DNA of 64,000 nt from Streptococcus equinus ATCC 9812 (lineage in GTDB: Bacteria > Bacillota > Bacilli > Lactobacillales > Streptococcaceae): positions 1,203,698 to 1,267,697 of the forward strand of contig NZ_GL698429.1 in assembly GCF_000187265.1 (NCBI RefSeq). The letters run 5' to 3'. Below the pieces are notes generated by a model that saw nothing but the letters and a program-made list of their open reading frames with translations, was not told the DNA's origin and searched no databases. Below, one piece after another: positions 61,621 through 64,000 of this stretch; positions within the stretch are counted from its first letter, which is position 1, and each line of letters starts with the position of its first letter. Made by a program: the position numbers and the translations under genes.

Positions 61621-61668
61621 CAACTCCTAGCCCCAAAAATCCTAGCCAAACTCTTCCCTGAACTTTAA
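61621..61668 (+). repeat. Relic of a second gshAB 3' end
   Basis: Sixteen codons including TAA read QLLAPKILAKLFPEL, matching the gshAB C-terminus QALTPKIIAKLFPEI (56517-56564). The DNA is about three quarters identical by eye, with most differences at third positions. Upstream homology stops at once. It marks the right edge of the inserted cassette. Confidence 0.8.
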
Positions 61669-61765
61669 CCCATAAAATCTTTGCCACAATTACAGTCTTC
61701 GCTTGTCATTCTTGACCGTTTTGCGGTAAAATAAAATCAATCTTAGATAGAAATGGATTGAATAT

Positions 61766-62584
61766 ATGTCTCGACCTAGAAATAATGGAGGGGGCCTCAT
61801 TACCGCTATTATCGGGGTTATCCTTCTCATTGCTTTGCTTGAAAGCTTGTTAGAAATCATTATCCCACTTGCTATCGTTGGTGGTGTTGGATACGGTATT
61901 TATTATTTTGCGACCAAGCAATCACGTCTTGAAAAGGTTAATACTAAGCAACGTTTGCAAGATTTAAAAGATAACATTCGTATTGCTGACCGCCAAGTCA
62001 AACTTTTGGACAGTTATCTCGATGAAAAAAATTACACCCAATACGTTGTCAATGCGCGCCAGCTATTGCCACAAATACGTCACATCAAGTCTGAACTTAG
62101 TGATCTCAAAGCCAAAATGGATTTAAATATCTACAAGCGTGTTCTCAAAAAAGCTGAAACCGTTGAAAAAGATATCAAATGTCACCTAGACCGACTAGAT
62201 GTCTCACCAGTAAATCCTGACATTTCTGAGGAAGAAGCTGATTTACTAAAACTCGCTCCAGAGTTGGCTCATCTTTACAATAACATTCAGCAAGACCATT
62301 TGACTATCTTGAAGAAGATTGAAAATGCTGATAACAAAGAGGAACTCACTGCTCTTCACGAGGCTGATATGGACCGCTTCCGCGATATTTTGGATGGCTA
62401 TCTAAAAATCAAAAAAGCCCCGAAAAATTATTACAATGCTGATGAGCGTTTAGCAAAAGCGAAAGCCATAATGGAAAAATTTGATTTGGCTCTCGATGAA
62501 ACGCTTCGAAAACTGAATGAAAGTGACTTGAAAGATTTCGATATCAGTCTTCGCATGATGGCTGACGACGATACAAACTTATAA
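61766..62584 (+). CDS. XpaC-like protein (5-bromo-4-chloroindolyl phosphate hydrolysis family)
   Basis: 272 residues. One long hydrophobic stretch (about 10-48, two helices) is followed by a helical, charged cytoplasmic domain of the XpaC type. It pairs with telA downstream (18 nt after its stop), as in many Firmicutes. The biochemical role is unclear; the pair is linked to envelope stress and toxic anions. Confidence 0.82.
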   Translation: MSRPRNNGGGLITAIIGVILLIALLESLLEIIIPLAIVGGVGYGIYYFATKQSRLEKVNTKQRLQDLKDNIRIADRQVKLLDSYLDEKNYTQYVVNARQLLPQIRHIKSELSDLKAKMDLNIYKRVLKKAETVEKDIKCHLDRLDVSPVNPDISEEEADLLKLAPELAHLYNNIQQDHLTILKKIENADNKEELTALHEADMDRFRDILDGYLKIKKAPKNYYNADERLAKAKAIMEKFDLALDETLRKLNESDLKDFDISLRMMADDDTNL

Positions 62585-62602
62585 GTTTAATGGGAGGGTA
62601 TT

Positions 62603-63877
62603 ATGGCTGATACTTTTAACTTTGACATTGATAAAATCGCAGACAATGCAATCACAAAAACAGACAAAACAACCGAAATCATCGTAGCAACTGACACTTC
62701 AGCAACTGGTCAAGTCTCTTTTTACGACAAATTGACCCCTGAACAACAATCAGCAATCACAGCCAAAGCTCCTACTTTAGTTGATAATTTTGTTGCTGAC
62801 CAAAATGCTCTGCTTGATTTTGGAACATCTGCTGTTGAAGAAGTTAACACAACCGTCAACCGCATTTTGGCTGAGCAAAAGAAACTTGAAATTCCACAAG
62901 TTGATGACCTGCTCAAAAACACTAACCGCGAGTTAAACGGCTTTATCGCCAAATACAAAGACGCTAAGCCTGCTGAGCTCGAAAAGAAACCAAATTTCCT
63001 ACAAAAGCTCTTTAAGCAAAGCAAAAATAGCCTGCAAGAATTCTATTTCGATTCACAAAATATCGAGCAAAAAATGGATGGTATGGCTGCCGCCGTTGTC
63101 AAACAAGAAGAAACCTTGGCTCGCAACATCGTCTCAGCAGAAATGCTAATTGAAGATAATAACAAATCTATTGAAAACTTGGTTGGCGTTATCGCCTTTA
63201 TCGAAGCTTCTCAGACAGAAAGTGCCAACCGTGCGCAAGCTCTTCAAAATGAACTAGCAACACTTGATAGGGCAACGCCTGATTACCAAGTAAAATCTGA
63301 CGAGCTAGCTCGCATGACCGAAGTCATCAATACGCTTGAACAACAGCATACTGAATACCTCAGTCGCCTTTACGTTGCTTGGACAACCACACCGCAAATG
63401 CGCAACATGGTCAAAGTCTCATCAGATATGCGCCAAAAACTTGGTATGCTCCGTCGCAACACCATTCCGACAATGAAATTGTCAATTGCACAGCTCGGTA
63501 TTTTGCAACAATCCGTCAAATCGGGCGTGACTGCTGATGCCATTGTCAATGCTAATAACGCTGCGCTTCAAATGCTTGCTGAAACGAGCAAAGAAGCCAT
63601 CCCTATGCTTGAACGCACTGCACAAAGCCCAACCGTTTCTATCCAATCTGTCACAGCTCTTGCTGAGAGCCTCGTCGAACAAAACAACGGCATTATCGCA
63701 GCTATCGACAACGGTCGAAAACAACGTGCTCAACTCGAAGCAGCCGTTGTAAAATCCGCAGAAACCATTAACGACTCTGTTAAAATTCGTGACCAAAAAA
63801 TCGTCGAAGCTCTTCTTAACGAAGGCAAAGAAAGCCAAGAAGAAGTCGAGAAAACAACTGTCACAGAAGAAAAATAA
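62603..63877 (+). CDS. telA: Toxic anion resistance protein, TelA family
   Basis: 424 residues, almost entirely helical, with the TelA family core (KLFKQSKNSLQEFYFDSQNIEQKMD near residue 140, RNTIPTMKLSIAQLGILQQ near residue 285). Members are associated with tellurite and cell-wall antibiotic tolerance; the mechanism is unknown. GGGAGG precedes the ATG. It is the second gene of an xpaC-telA operon. Confidence 0.88.
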   Translation: MADTFNFDIDKIADNAITKTDKTTEIIVATDTSATGQVSFYDKLTPEQQSAITAKAPTLVDNFVADQNALLDFGTSAVEEVNTTVNRILAEQKKLEIPQVDDLLKNTNRELNGFIAKYKDAKPAELEKKPNFLQKLFKQSKNSLQEFYFDSQNIEQKMDGMAAAVVKQEETLARNIVSAEMLIEDNNKSIENLVGVIAFIEASQTESANRAQALQNELATLDRATPDYQVKSDELARMTEVINTLEQQHTEYLSRLYVAWTTTPQMRNMVKVSSDMRQKLGMLRRNTIPTMKLSIAQLGILQQSVKSGVTADAIVNANNAALQMLAETSKEAIPMLERTAQSPTVSIQSVTALAESLVEQNNGIIAAIDNGRKQRAQLEAAVVKSAETINDSVKIRDQKIVEALLNEGKESQEEVEKTTVTEEK

Positions 63878-63909
63878 ACTAAAAAGCGAGGTTTCCCTCG
63901 CTTTTTCGC
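63878..63909 (+). terminator. telA terminator
   Basis: AAAAAGCGAGG ttt CCCTCGCTTTTT hairpin. Confidence 0.92.
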
Positions 63910-63989
63910 TTCTCATTTTTCACTGCATGATTACGCTTTACAGCTCACAATACTAGCCCATCAATTTTGCTTTGTGTTATAATATTCTT

Positions 63990-64000
63990 ATGGATAAACT
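63990..64000 (+). CDS. Start of a further gene, cut by window edge
   Basis: ATG 63990 followed by GATAAACT. TATAAT (63978-63983) in a TGT context lies exactly 6 nt upstream with no Shine-Dalgarno, as in tatD and polA. Only three codons are visible, so the product cannot be named. Confidence 0.4.

Noticed and set aside
62722..63916. Minus-strand ORFs across telA
   Set aside because: They mirror a strongly supported coding gene and show serine/phenylalanine-rich antisense composition.

Overview
The window is a low-GC Gram-positive chromosome segment that reads as a Streptococcus of the S. bovis/S. equinus complex. The evidence is the streptococcal gene order (rsmA-rnmV-tatD, rnpA-yidC-jag, bifunctional gshAB, CiaR-type small RNAs), a bovis-type lichenase relic beside GH94 phosphorylases, and a mleR/mleS/mleP malolactic locus. 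The species call is inference. No insertion sequence, CRISPR array, tRNA or rRNA gene was seen.

Layout. 0-2.4 kb: rRNA maturation operon tatD-rnmV-rsmA (minus). 2.4-5.4 kb: an ABC exporter with a damaged 5' end and an OFA-type MFS transporter. 5.5-9.5 kb: malolactic locus with divergent LysR regulator. 9.5-14.7 kb: a decay zone. The 3' half of dltD is fused tail-to-tail to the 3' half of a GH94 phosphorylase, then come a GH94 phosphorylase with a nonsense codon and a frameshift, and a lichenase that has lost its 5' end. 14.9-20.7 kb: small stress genes, rpmH, a LytTR/DUF3021/ABC-2 module, and jag-yidC-rnpA. 20.8-23.8 kb: argG and argH with a structured intergenic region. 24-31 kb: MFS, gltX, broken aldo/keto reductase, carbonic anhydrase, radA (no normal start codon), dut, queH. 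31.4-36.8 kb: gpsA, galU, rhomboid protease, 5-FCL, the acetyl branch of DAP synthesis, and a CiaR-type csRNA. 37-39.5 kb: four unrecognised envelope genes. 39.6-54 kb: pgi, SRP RNA, tadA, MBL, bioY, tgt, perR, polA, a second csRNA, AEC and YkvI transporters, purA with a structured leader. 54.3-64 kb: gshAB, then an inserted four-gene cassette, then xpaC-telA and the first bases of a further gene.

The most unusual unit is the cassette at 56.6-61.6 kb (minus): a WYL-domain regulator, a 564-residue protein with an HNH-like motif and hydrophobic segments, a winged-helix/coiled-coil protein, and a CbbX/SpoVK-like AAA+ ATPase. The reading frames are closely coupled. The cassette lies between an intact gshAB 3' end and a diverged second copy of that 3' end (61621-61668), so it looks like an acquired island. 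WYL control, a nuclease-like motif, membrane segments and an ATPase resemble anti-phage operons, but the function is inferred. In the coiled-coil gene a TAG codon separates the body from an in-frame C-terminal membrane helix.

Two csRNAs have textbook CiaR repeats placed exactly 10 nt from the -10 box, and each carries an anti-Shine-Dalgarno/AUG stretch. Four genes have an extended -10 box exactly 6 nt before the ATG, which suggests leaderless mRNAs.
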